From positions 15,996,201-16,060,200 of the forward strand of contig OW204001.1 in assembly GCA_934047225.1 (NCBI GenBank): a DNA stretch of 64,000 bases, written 5' to 3'. This DNA comes from Ypsolopha sequella. Lineage: Eukaryota; Arthropoda; Insecta; Lepidoptera; Ypsolophidae. The notes beneath the pieces are model-generated. The model was given only the letters and a program-made list of their open reading frames with translations. It did not search any database and was not told the origin of the DNA. Position numbers and translations under genes: made by a program. This document shows, one piece after another, positions 44,901 to 57,316 of this stretch; the first letter of the stretch is position 1; the number at the start of each line of letters is the position of its first letter.

Positions 44901-47900
44901 TTTTAATTTATTAAGTGCCGTTTAGCAGCCAGATTGTGAAAAACCCGCCTTTTCTGTAAGATATTCAGGTAGGTAGGTAGGTGTACGTTGAGCACAAGTG
45001 AAACGCGTGGTAGCTAGAATCGCACTGACGTTTATTCCATACCAACATAACATCCCTCCACCAAAAATCTTACAACTACTTTACATTCTACATAACTAAA
45101 TAAACTTCTTATAAATTGAATAATCTACTTTCGGAACATCTCTTAATGTCATTCGGAGATTGGCACCCCGCGAGCGTGTGGTAGAGACTGCGGAGGATGG
45201 TGGTCGTGCGGCTTCTGCGCGCGGCTTCGCGCTTTCAGCCGCGGCACTGTGCGTGCCCGAAGTCGCACTCTCTGCCGACGTAGTAGGTTCTCGAGCAGCA
45301 TTCTCCTCTTCCCCGGCACTAATATCGGAACCCTCGATTTTGATGTGCTCTTCAGAACCGACCTCCACGTCTGGTTGGTGGCTACCCGTAACGGTGTATG
45401 CAATAATTTGATTTTTGTGCCTTTTTATCTCCACTCCAGAGAGACTGTCCTTAATTTGATAAATTACATTTCTGATTTTTCTTAATATAGTTCCTTTAAA
45501 CCAAACAAACTTATTTTTACTGAGGTATTTTTTATAACAAATCGCTTCACCCGGAACAAAGTCTCGACGATTAGTTCCTCCGTAATGATCACTCTGTGAA
45601 GACTGTTTCTTTAAGACATTAAGGGGAGTGAGCGCAGGCGATGACCGCGGGTTGATAAGATCTAATCTTGATCTCAGTTGCCGACCGTATACCAGCTGAG
45701 CTGGAGACTGACCCGTGGTTGTGTGCACCGTATTCCGATAATCAAACAAATATTTCAAAAGTTTATTATTCTTATCGTTCATAGAACGTCCTTGTAATAA
45801 TGCACACTTAATGCCTTTTTTTACGATTTTCACATAACTTTCAGCCTGGCCGTTACTGGCCGGATTGTACACTGGACTTGTTATATGAACTATTCCGTTT
45901 ATGGAACAGAAATTTGAAAATTCCTGAGATGTTAGCGACGAGCCATTATCACTCACCAAAACCCGACAAATTCCAAAGCGCGACATAAAGTCGTAAAGTT
46001 TATTTATAACTACGCCGGAAGAAATGTCATTCTTCATGTGATAGCATTCTACCCACTTTGTGTGAGCATCGACAATGACTAAATACATTTGACCTTCAAT
46101 TGGCCCTAAAAAATCTATGTGAACTCTGTGAAATGGCTCCGCTGGATATGACCAGGGTGTCAGCCAAGTGCGCGGAGGGGAGGGTCGCAGACTGACGCAC
46201 ACTTGACAACTACCTATGAGTTTCTCAATGGCCGCGTCTATCCTGGGAAACCAAAACTTTGACCGTGCCTCTGCTTTTGTTTTCACAATACCAAAATGAG
46301 AAACATGCAGTTCAGCTAGAACCTTTTCTCGCAATTTCTCGGGTATTATTACTTTGTGACCACGCATTAAAACTCCCCTCTCTAATGATAATTGTAACCT
46401 GCAATGGAAATATGGTTTAATGTTTTCGTCATTAACTTTACGCGGCCATCCTTTCTGAACATATTGCATTACTTGGTGTAAAACCACATCATTTTTTGTT
46501 TCGCGACTCAACAGCTCTAATGAGATCGGGAGTGACCCTTCCACTACAAAGTTAATGTAGGCGGCCCTCTCTTCCCTCGCAGCAACTACCCCGCCGTCGT
46601 CTTTACTAACCGGTTCCGGAAACGTTGCGCGTGATAAGAAATCGGCACTATTATCTGCGCTTTTTATGTATTCAATGCTATAATTATAGGCTGACAGAAA
46701 TATTGCATACCTTTGTAGCCTGTTTGCTGAAACCATTGGGATGCCATGATTCGGTCCAAAAATTGAGACAAGTGGTTTATGGTCGGTACGTAATATAAAA
46801 GGTTCCGACCTGGCATAAAGAAATTGGTGGAATCGTCTGACACCGAAAATTATAGCCGTTGCCTCTTTCTGGATTTGCGAATAGTTTTTTTCTGCAGCTG
46901 ATAGTGAACGAGACGCAAATGAAACTGGTCTTTCTAAACCATCCGCGCCTATCAGTGATAAAATTGCACCTAACCCGACCGGGGAAGCATCGACTGTCAA
47001 AATAATAGTAGCTTTTGGGTCAAAATGAGCTAATACTCTTTCTGAAACTAGACATTTTTTTATGTCGTTAAATGCTTTATTATGAGTTTCAGTCCATGAC
47101 CACTTGACCCCTTTTTTTAGTAATTCATACAATGGAGACAGCAAGGATGAAGCCCCAGGTACAAAGTTCCTATAATAGTTAACTAGTCCCAAAAAGGACT
47201 GAAGTTGGTTCAAATTATTAGGCACTGGGGCCTCAATAATAGCTTTTACTTTTTCTGGTGATTTCCTTATACCATGCTTATTTATAACGTATCCTAGATA
47301 CGTTAACTCATCTTTAAAGAATTCACACTTCTCTTTATGTAATATCAGCCCTGCCTCTTTGAATCTGTGTAAAACCGTCTTCAACCTGTCCATATGTTCA
47401 GCCCTATTTTTCCCTGTTACAAGAACATCGTCTAGAAACGTAAGTACTCCCTCTATGCCTAGTATACTTTCCATAGCCCTTTGGAAAATTGCGGGGGCGG
47501 AAGCTAAACCAAAAACCAATCGTTTGTATTTAAAAAGGCCTCTATGCGTATTGATGCAAGTGACATTTTCGCTATCATCCAAAATCAGCTGATTATAAGC
47601 AGCTGACATGTCCAGCTTAGTGTACTGCTCCCCCCCATGTAACTTTGAAAATAGTTCCTGTACCGTCGGTAATGGGTATGTCTCAATTAACAGCTGTTTA
47701 TTCAATGTCTGCGAATAATCCGCACAAATTCTAACTGATCCGTCACGCTTAAGGACCGGCACTATCGGAGATGCATACTCGGAATAACAAACCGGTTCTA
47801 TAACCCCAGACTGCAACATGCGATCGATTTCATTATCTAACTTTTCTTTTAATGCGAATGGGACGGGTCTTGCTTTAATAAATACAGGTTTCGCGTTATC

Positions 47901-50900
47901 CTTTAAATGCAATTTAACCTGACATTTATTAAAGCAACCAAGTCTTTCTGAAAAAATATCTGAATACTGATATAACAACTGTTCTAAATCGTTGTCATTC
48001 GAACGTTCACAAAACTGTATGGTTGTTAATTCTAAATTAAACAACGAAATAAAATCTCGTCCGAGTAATGGTGGCCCGCCTTCCTTTATAACATAAACAT
48101 CGAGCGCCTCGGTCCGGCCTGCATACGTCACTGGCAACTGAACTATACCTACACTATCTATGCTACTGCCAGTATAACTACGTAAATTCTTTTTGCTTGG
48201 TGACAATGGCACGTCGCTAAAATGTAAATTATAAGTTTTTCCGGATATAGCTGACACGGCAGAACCGCTGTCCAGTTCAAACTTTAACTGGACGCCATTT
48301 ATCAATACGGTTTCGGTCATCGGTGCACCGTTACAAGAACGAATATTGAAAAACTCACCGTCATCACCCTCGCTCACCTCGCCTGATTCAACGTAATTAA
48401 CACGTTTACACATTTTCCTGAGGTGCCCTTTAACATGGCATTTTTGACACTTGTAATCCAAATATTTACACTGAGCACTTTTGTGATTTTTGCGACCACA
48501 AACTGAACACCTCTCACTATTCGATCGATTGACGTTCGATGGTGATTGCTTGTGTCCTTTAGCAATTTTGAACAAGGTTTCACCACTGGTTCCTGAAGAC
48601 GAGCCCGCCGCCGCACCAGCGCGCGCGCACCTATGTGTGTCAGCCACGTCGACCGCCTTCGATAACGTGAGATCCGTTATCTCCATTGCGAAGATCTTCT
48701 CACGTTCCTGACCATGTAGCATGCCCATTACGAATTTATCTAATAAGGCCTCTTCCAAGTTCTTGAAATTGCAGTGGGCCGCCAGCCCGCGCAAACGCGC
48801 TGCCCATTGCGCGTGTGATTCACCCGTCCTTTGTACCGCCGAGTAGAAATGTTGACGTTCCGCGAGACTGCAACGTTTTTCTAAGAAGTGATCGTCTAAT
48901 ATTTTCACGATCTCGGCGAAAGTCACACTGTCCAATTTACGTGGCAGTACTAGGTTACTGGCGAGCTGATATGTGCCTTCGCTGAGTGCGCTGAGCAATA
49001 TTGCGCGTCTTTTGGCTCCATCTTTGTCCACCTCCTTATTGATGTCGTTTACAATGAAAACCTGTTTCAATCGATCCCTGTATGTAGCCCAGTCTTGATG
49101 TTCATGATCAAAATTTGAGATTGTGCCAACTGCTGATTTAAACATTTTAATTATTCTTGTGGGTCCTCGTCGCCACTGTAAGATATTCAGGTAGGTAGGT
49201 AGGTGTACGTTGAGCACAAGTGAAACGCGTGGTAGCTAGAATCGCACTGACGTTTATTCCATACCAACATAACAACATAACAATTAATCGAAACAGCACA
49301 CTTAAATTCAAAGTTCACTCAATAGTTATTCAACAAAACCTTAATACCCACGTGTTGTGTATGCTGCCATCGCAAAGTTTCCATTGGTTTCTGTAAATTG
49401 GAATTTTAAAGTTTTATATTTTAAAATTAAAAATTTACAGAAACCAATGGAAATTTTGCGATGAAAGTTTACACAATACATATTATTATTGATAACTTAA
49501 TTGAGCAAATTTTGAATTTAAGTGTGCTGTTTCGATTAATTGGAAAAAGGCGGGTTTTTCACAATCCGGCTGCTAAACGGGTCAAGTTATAACATAAAGA
49601 TATATTATCATTCTCGAACTATATAGCCTAGGCTTGATACTTGAGAGCCTGGTGATCCGTTCAATATATTAGCTTTCACCTGGACTATAGACTTGGCTAT
49701 TAGATTAGACAAAATTTATTTAATTTATATATTTTTATTTAGACAAGCGAAAAGAGAAGTATTTCGTGAAATTATCATTTTAATGGATAGAGTTATCGAT
49801 TACTACCGATGCTGATGAATGAGGCATTCAACTTTTATTAACAAGCAATGAAACCGAATATTCATGACCCCATGCGTCTAAATGCCATGAAGAAAATATT
49901 GGTTATTTTATTATTATTATCATATTATTATTAATATCATGCACACAAATGTTTTTAGAAATAAGGTGGTTTTGGTTGGAAGTCACATCAACGATGAGGC
50001 ATTGGATGAGCAGAATTATTATTATTAGATATTAATAACATTGGTCAAATAATGTAGGTACTTATAAAACCGCTTTTGATGTTGTAATTACCTTATTGCA
50101 GTATGGGAGTATATGAAAATATTGTCGCTCTACAATTTATAGGTATTACGTTAAATTCTGTGTTAAATGTTAAATTCTAATTGTATTTTGAAATGTAAAA
50201 CTTTAATTTATTTATTATGTAATTGAGTATTATTTTCCATGTATTTTTAATTTTTATTGACATGTAATGAACATTATGAATAAATTGATAATTATTATAA
50301 TTAAGTAATAGGTATTTTGTAAACGTTTTATTGTTCGTGTACCGATTCAGAATAAAAAAAATTGTTAAAAGCCATTTCACAAAATCACGCTTTTTGTATG
50401 GCGTGCCCCTCAGGATCGCAAATTTCTTGGAATTTGGAGTAATGTTTATTTTTTATTTTAGTGTAATTAAATGAAGCGATTATCAATAAAGTTAAAGACC
50501 ATAGGTTATTCTGACATGAAATGTGATTGTGCTTTATTGAATACAAAAAATCGTGGTATACTGGCGACATTAATCGGGAAAATTTATGGAATTATTATTT
50601 TTTTCCACAAATAGTGTTATAAAAAATAAATATTCTTTTACATTATGTGTCAACAAATTTATGTCAGATGTTTTGCCGATTTTTATTTGCAAATTTTTTT
50701 AAATGTTGTTAAGGAATTAGGTCCTTAAAGTTGACAATGTGATTAGTTTTCCTTAAACAAGGTGTGGGAGATTGATCACTACAAAAAATACAAAGTAGTA
50801 TTTGGAAATGCGGTACATTAACTGTCAATAAGAAAGATTGGTCTATGTTTATCATGTATTCAATAGCATAAGTCTTTCTTAAATTGGTAAATAAGGCGCT

Positions 50901-53900
50901 TGAAATTTTAGATTTCTCGCCAAAAGTGTGAAATGGCCCTTAAGTAAATAAAGTGATTTCAAATATGTCCTCATAAAAGTTTCAGTTTCGGTTACGGCCG
51001 AAACTAGAATGAGAACCGAAATTCGAAGTCGTAAAATCCGGTTTCGCTTGGACGCAACTTACTGCGTCGGAGCCCGCATTGGCTTCAGGCGGCGTGTTGG
51101 TCGGCGGTTTGACGAACACGTGCACTTCGGCCGTCGACGACTGACCAGACGAGTCGGTCACCTTCAGCACGAATGTGTACATGCCTTCCGAGAGGTTAGA
51201 CAGCTGGAACGTGGAAAATATATGGGTCAAGATACGGAACCTTGTATAGTCAAGCTTCGCCGACTGTCTGCCTGTGTGTCTGCGGCATAACACTGAGGTG
51301 CGTTCAGTTTGGTCGCCCGCCGACACCGACAGCAGAATAACTTATAAAAATTCAACGCGGGCAAGATATGGCATATTAAGCGGGTGAGCCCGATAATTAA
51401 ACTGAACTCAGCCAGCATAGCTAGCATAGATAAAGAAGTTATGTCTCTCGACGAAGCGTTTGCCCAATATAAACGAAGGACGAGTCGTTTGTCGAAGTCG
51501 TTTGTTTGATATAGATTCCCTGTGTTTCCATTGGTCAAACGCTTCTTCCAGAGACAAAACTTCCCTATTATTTTCATCTGTGCTAGCTATGCAGGAATGG
51601 CTTGGCAGATACTAATAGTGTGTGCATTATACAGGGGTTTGGGGAAAAATACAAGACGATATTACTTTTTTATTGCTGTAGTCTTTCAGATAATCCCTTC
51701 AAGCCAAACTAACATTGACGGAACCCGTCTATTATAATGTACGACGAAAGCTTGACTGACTTTTTTTTAGCAATCATATTTGGCAAGACGCAGCAAGCAG
51801 GGCTTTTGTGATGCAGGAACTTGAAAACTGTTTCTTGTGTGCAAAATCATCGCACGGTCTCTCTTTTTTGCGACTGTTATCTAACGATAATAGCTTGGAC
51901 CAAGGTACGAACAGACCAGATATTGATGTTAAGGTGAGGTTCTCCACTTAAACCTATTTCATCCAATTCCCATTGCTTGGAGTTTTGGTATCCTAATTAT
52001 TATTATGATTATTATTTTTAACAGTTGGGGAAATTTGTTATTGGCCTTAGTTTAAGTTTTGAAATATTGTTTAGAGTAAATATATCGCTGTTAATTTCCT
52101 GAATAAACTAAATAAATTAATAAAATAATGCCTCAGGGGCATTCCCTCCTCAAATCAACCGCATCTTGCATCTTTTAATAAATCTAGGTATATCTGAGTA
52201 CATGAGATACTTAAGATCTTCTTCCTTGATGTGGTTATCACCAGGTATCTCCCGTCTTAGGCTAGAATGTATAAAGATCTTTTTGCAGACCAGAAATTTA
52301 TTTGCTTCGTATCAGGGATCGAATCGCGGCATCCGTATACTTTCGTATCCTACAAAGGTATATGTTGTTTTGTCCCTAATAAATTTGACAGACAAACTCA
52401 AACCTGCAAGTAAGGCGAGTGCGTGTTCTGCATATCCACAGCTCTGTTCTCGTCCTGAGCCGCCTTAGTCCACTCCCAGGATGTGATCTCGTGGTCGTCC
52501 GTGGACAGACTGCCGTTCAGAGTCAGCTTGTTGTTTGGCAGGTATATTATCACGTCCTGTCCTGCGGATAGAAATAATTTGTTTTTCAAAGCAAGTGCTC
52601 GTAAAGGCCCACTTTTTATGCATCAAAACCGAACAGAAAGTCGATTATTTTGCCCTAGGGCTTTATTATTATTTATTTTAATTTATTTACAATGGTTGGC
52701 TAACTTGCAGCCTTTCCTGTGTACCATAAATATTATACTTCTTTTTTCCACTGTTTAACGGCTCTGGATACAGTCCTTTTGAGCCAATTATTATTTAAAG
52801 TTCACAAGATTATATATTTTGTTTTATTTCCTCACACTATGCATTGAAAAACGTAGTATGATACACGGGCGTAAGAGCAATAAATTACTCGGTTACGTTT
52901 AAAACACTCGCCTCGTGTTATAAATCGTCCTTGTAGTTTATTCCTTTTCGCCCTTGTAGCATAAACTACTATTATATTATATTGTCCAGTAATGGGCCAC
53001 TCTTGTGTAGCGACCTCCATTCGATACGCGATATACGCATGTTACAGAACCTGCTAAAGTATGAAATAATAATTAATGTCACAGTACTTGTAGCTAAAGT
53101 ATGAATAAGAATAAGAAGAATAAGGGCCTGTTTCACCACTTCCAGATAAGTGATATCCAGAAGATAAGTTTAAAAATGGAACACATTTTGTATGCGTTAT
53201 ATGTCACATATAACTATCAGGCACTTATCTGGAAGTGGTGAAACAGGCCCTAAGAATAGTTTATTTAACCAAAAGATATACAAAAGAGATAACAAAAACT
53301 TCAAAATAACAATATTCTAATTATCACTTATTTACACAATAAAGCCGATTCTAAAGGCTTTAATTTTAGTTTTAGTGCTGTCAAAACTAAATTTCATTCA
53401 TTGCAAAATAGTCCTTAAAAGTTAGGAACAGAATCTAAATTACTTTGGAATAATTCTATGTTTGACAGCACTAAAACTAAAATTAAAGCCTTCAAAATCG
53501 GCTACAATATCTATTGGTCCCCTAACTAGATTAGGTCTGTACCGCGGGAACCTAGGAAGTACGACATCTTAGAAGAACAATTTTGCGCCGATTATTTGAA
53601 CATAACCAACTGTCGTCGTGGTTACATTACATAAAACAAAAAGAAGAAAATGCAATCATTTTATGTTTGTACCTTGATTATTCTATTCTTAATTTTGTAT
53701 CTTATTTATGCAACTTTGTTGTTAATTTTGTTTCTTCTACATCACAACTAATTAATTAAGCAAATTATTTTGTCATACATGCTTTACCATAATAATAAGT
53801 GATTGATCTATTTTGTTTTCAAATTCTGGTCGAATTTCAAGTATTGTTCAAATAAATTTACAGATCAGGCGAATATTTATATTCAATACAATGCTTTAAT

Positions 53901-56900
53901 GTACTTAATGTTATTTAGAATGTAGTACGACAAGAGATTTTATATTTACGTTCCTTATACAAAATTATTAAAGTAACTATTTTAATACAAACTTTGATAA
54001 GAACAAAAACTTCCGCGCAAAATCAAAGTAGGTACGAGATTGTAGTATTATTGTTAATAGGCATGTAATGTTAAGGCGCTCTTATCCTAAAATCAGTAAT
54101 TTCAAATTCAAATAGAACTTTCAAATATCGTCTAAAACTTAAAAAAAAAAAAAATACACAATATAGTTCGAACCTTTATCTAGGTTTTCCACGCATGTGT
54201 TACACGATCAGATAAACTTTGCTCGATAGAAATAATTCACGAACACAGCATGTAATAAGACCTTTCAAATCATGCCATTTCCATAATTCCACTCATTTAT
54301 CAACGAAACATATCTGGTAATATTGCTCTTTAAATTTTCTAGGTCGACCACGTAAGTGGGTTTTAATAAACATATCCCTTATTTTTAAACAATTTAAAAA
54401 CTGATACAAAAACGAAAAAGTACAAAAGTGTGGTTATTTTCTTTACTCCTTACACGTAAAGAAAAAGACAGAGAGTCACTCTTCTGGGATAAGAGCGCCT
54501 TAAGTTAATTTTGATTTGGGTTCACGGACGACTGTGAACGGTATTCGCGAATCGCAAGAGGACGACTCTCAAGGGTTGCTGCGCGCACAGTAACTGATTA
54601 ATTAGTTATAGAAAGCACAAAGTTTTTGAATTTTTGAAAAATTCCTATTATTACCGAAGTTAGCGATAGCGATATTCATCACTTTTAGTATGAAATCGTG
54701 TCAGATGACGTTACGATACATGTCGTTAAGCTCACTTTGATTGCCAATAACTTCGTAATTTTTTGAGATATCCAAAAAATATTTTAATACTGTTTTTAGC
54801 TTTTCAAACGCAATTGATTGGTTTCAGCTTTTCAAACGCAACTGATTTTTTATAAAAATCTTCATGTAGGAGACGGGCTCATTGGCCCAATAAATTATTA
54901 AGTTCTGCCGTAGAAAAACGACGTTACATAAATAGACAAGACACCTACCAGCATTGGCTTCAGGCGGGTAATCGGTATGGTTCAACACGGTGATATTCGC
55001 TGTAGTCGAGTTCTTGACATGGTCGGAATCCTCGACAGTCAGTTTGAACGTATAGTTGCCGGGTTTGTTCAGGTCTTTGAGAACTAGCGTCGGCCCGTCT
55101 TGTAGCGGCGGCTGGTAGCCGATGGGGCCTGCAGTAAGCTCCCAGTGCCAGGATATGATTGCGTCATCATCCTGAAGCAGTTATTAATGTCATAAAACGT
55201 TGAGAGTTCGTTGAGTTAATTTCTGGAAAATAATATTTTTTCGTGAAAAGCAGGATACGAGTGTTTGACTGTTGCGTTGACTAAGGTCCGACCGAGATCT
55301 CGGTCTCGGTGAAAATTTCGAGACAATTTCGGCCTTTTGATGTGGCAACAATTATATTTTTTGTTATATTGGTACACTTCGGTTCAAACAACTACCTATA
55401 GATAAGCCTGAAGTTGGCGCGCTGCGCGTGGCGCTGATGTACAGTGGGGCAAATTGCAATGCGCGGCAACTTCAGGCCTATCTAGTTGTTTGGACCGACT
55501 ATTTTTTGTTATATTGGTGCTAGTGTAATGTTTTTTGTGTTAGTTAAGAGGCGTAATCACACCCAAACCTCCTTACAAACGCTGTCACCACATTGTGGGG
55601 TGTCTCTGGAATGTTATTATAATAGTTTAGGCTGAGTCCATTAACATTATCTAAATCTATGTTGAAGTCGAACTTAAAATCGTGAAATTTGAGTAAGATT
55701 AACAACAAAACGTAAATTTAACCGTTTTTATCAAAAGTGTAGCCGAATATGCTTTTATCGTTTTAGATAAAATCAAAAAAATAATACAAGTCAAACATCG
55801 AGAATGTTGTCGAGATTAATAATAACCAAAAATAATGTTTGAAAACATCCACAGTTTCGCCAAAATCTGTTTTCTCCTGAAACAAGTTTCCAATTTTGCG
55901 CCCGCGTCGAAATCGGCACGAATGGTACTATTCTCGCAAGTTTCATGGAGCGTGCACCATATAGCAAAATGAAACAGCGTGACATTTGGCCACGCCCACA
56001 ACTGAATTGGTCGCGTCATGATGTCTGTTCAGTTTGTGGCAATGCCGGACGAGGCATGTTGTGCTGTGCTAATTAAACATTTATATTTCAAATCCCCAAA
56101 ACTAGTTTCTTCTTCTGACCATTTTAAAACGGCCATGGCTAGACTGCCCAGCTCTCGGAATAGAAAGAAATTTTTAAATTTGGGGCGTGCTCTGAGGCCT
56201 CTCACTTTCTTTTAAGTTATGATATTGCATTGTTTAATAATGTCAATCCTGGGTCCCTTGCTTTTTATTCTTTATAGTGCTGACTTACAAAACAACATCA
56301 ATAATTGTAAATACCATATGTATGCAGATGATGTACAATTATATATTTCCTTCGATCCAGCCAATACTATCTCTGCTGTAAATGCACTAAATGAAGACTT
56401 AGCTCGAATCAATACATGGTCAGAGGAAAACTCGTTAGTACTTAACCCGACAAAATCCAAATTTTTGATTATGGGTACGAAAAAGAAGATAGAATCTGTA
56501 GAGCGAGAAAATCCTGTAGTTCACATTACTGGTCAGCCATTGCAACGCGTTTTGGAAGCACGAAATCTTGGTATCATAATGGATTCAGGACTCCGTTTTG
56601 AACGACATGTTGCTGAGCTAGCTAAAACATGTTTATATAGACTTCATTTGCTTTATAAACTACGAGATCACCTTAGTCGAAACGCTAGAATAATGATCTG
56701 TGAAACCCTAATTCTCTCAAAGTTAAATTATTGCCTGCCTGTTTTTGAACCTTGTTTATTGGAAAGATCTAAACGTGTACTTCAACGAGTTCAAAATGCT
56801 TGTATACGATTTTGTATGCACGTGCCCCCTCGAACTCATATTAGTCCTTATATTAATGGTGCAAAAATGTTAAACATGAAATCACGCAGCAAATTGCATT

Positions 56901-57281
56901 TCGCTTGTGTTGTTTTTGATGTTGTAACAAAACAAATTCCCAAATATTTGTATGAAAAACTTACATGGCTGCGTCAAGGTACGCGTTACAATACCCGTGC
57001 CAAGGCATACAAGCTTCGAACACCTAAGCATAAAACAGCCGCTTTTAATGGAAGCTTTAGATATCTGGCTACTAAGTGTTGGAATAACCTTCCACCGCCA
57101 ATAAGGAACTCCAAGGCTAAGTCTACTTTTAAAACAAAACTAAAATTATATTTGTTACAGGCTCAAATTCAAAATCAAAACCAAATTGTGCCGGCTTAAT
57201 TTAAGAATTCTTAAAACACCTGTTTTTTATTCATTATTTTTATTCATTATTTTATGTATAAATTATTAATTTATTGACGTA

Positions 57282-57316
<35 letters not shown>

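Larger units (their letters stand above)
44955..49274 (-). mobile_element. Mag-like Ty3/gypsy LTR retrotransposon, 4.3 kb
   Basis: LTRs 44955-45052 and 49177-49274 are 98 bp and identical. In sense they start TGTTATGTTGG and end ATCTTACA, with an internal AATAAA. A purine tract TGGTGGAGGGA precedes the 3' LTR. A candidate primer site TGGCGACGAGGACC follows the 5' LTR, consistent with a tRNA-Ser-type primer. Very short LTRs and a single gag-pol ORF fit the Mag lineage, whose Bombyx founder has LTRs under 100 bp. No clear target duplication is present. Confidence 0.9.
44918..49580. mobile_element. Palindromic MITE split by a Mag-like retrotransposon
   Basis: Left arm 44918-44954; the remainder 49281-49580. 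Arms share CCGTTTAGCAGCC, GTGAAAAACCCGCCTTTT and AATTAATCGAAACAGCACAC. The central part has a second fold, CAGAAACCAATGGAAA. Confidence 0.8.

Noticed and set aside
45160..45485. Plus-strand frames opposite the Mag-like gag-pol end
   Set aside because: Shadows of the real minus-strand gag-pol ORF; no independent features.
49146..49217. Gag start at the more distal in-frame ATG
   Set aside because: Those codons lie inside the 5' LTR and primer-binding region; the first ATG after them is the plausible start.
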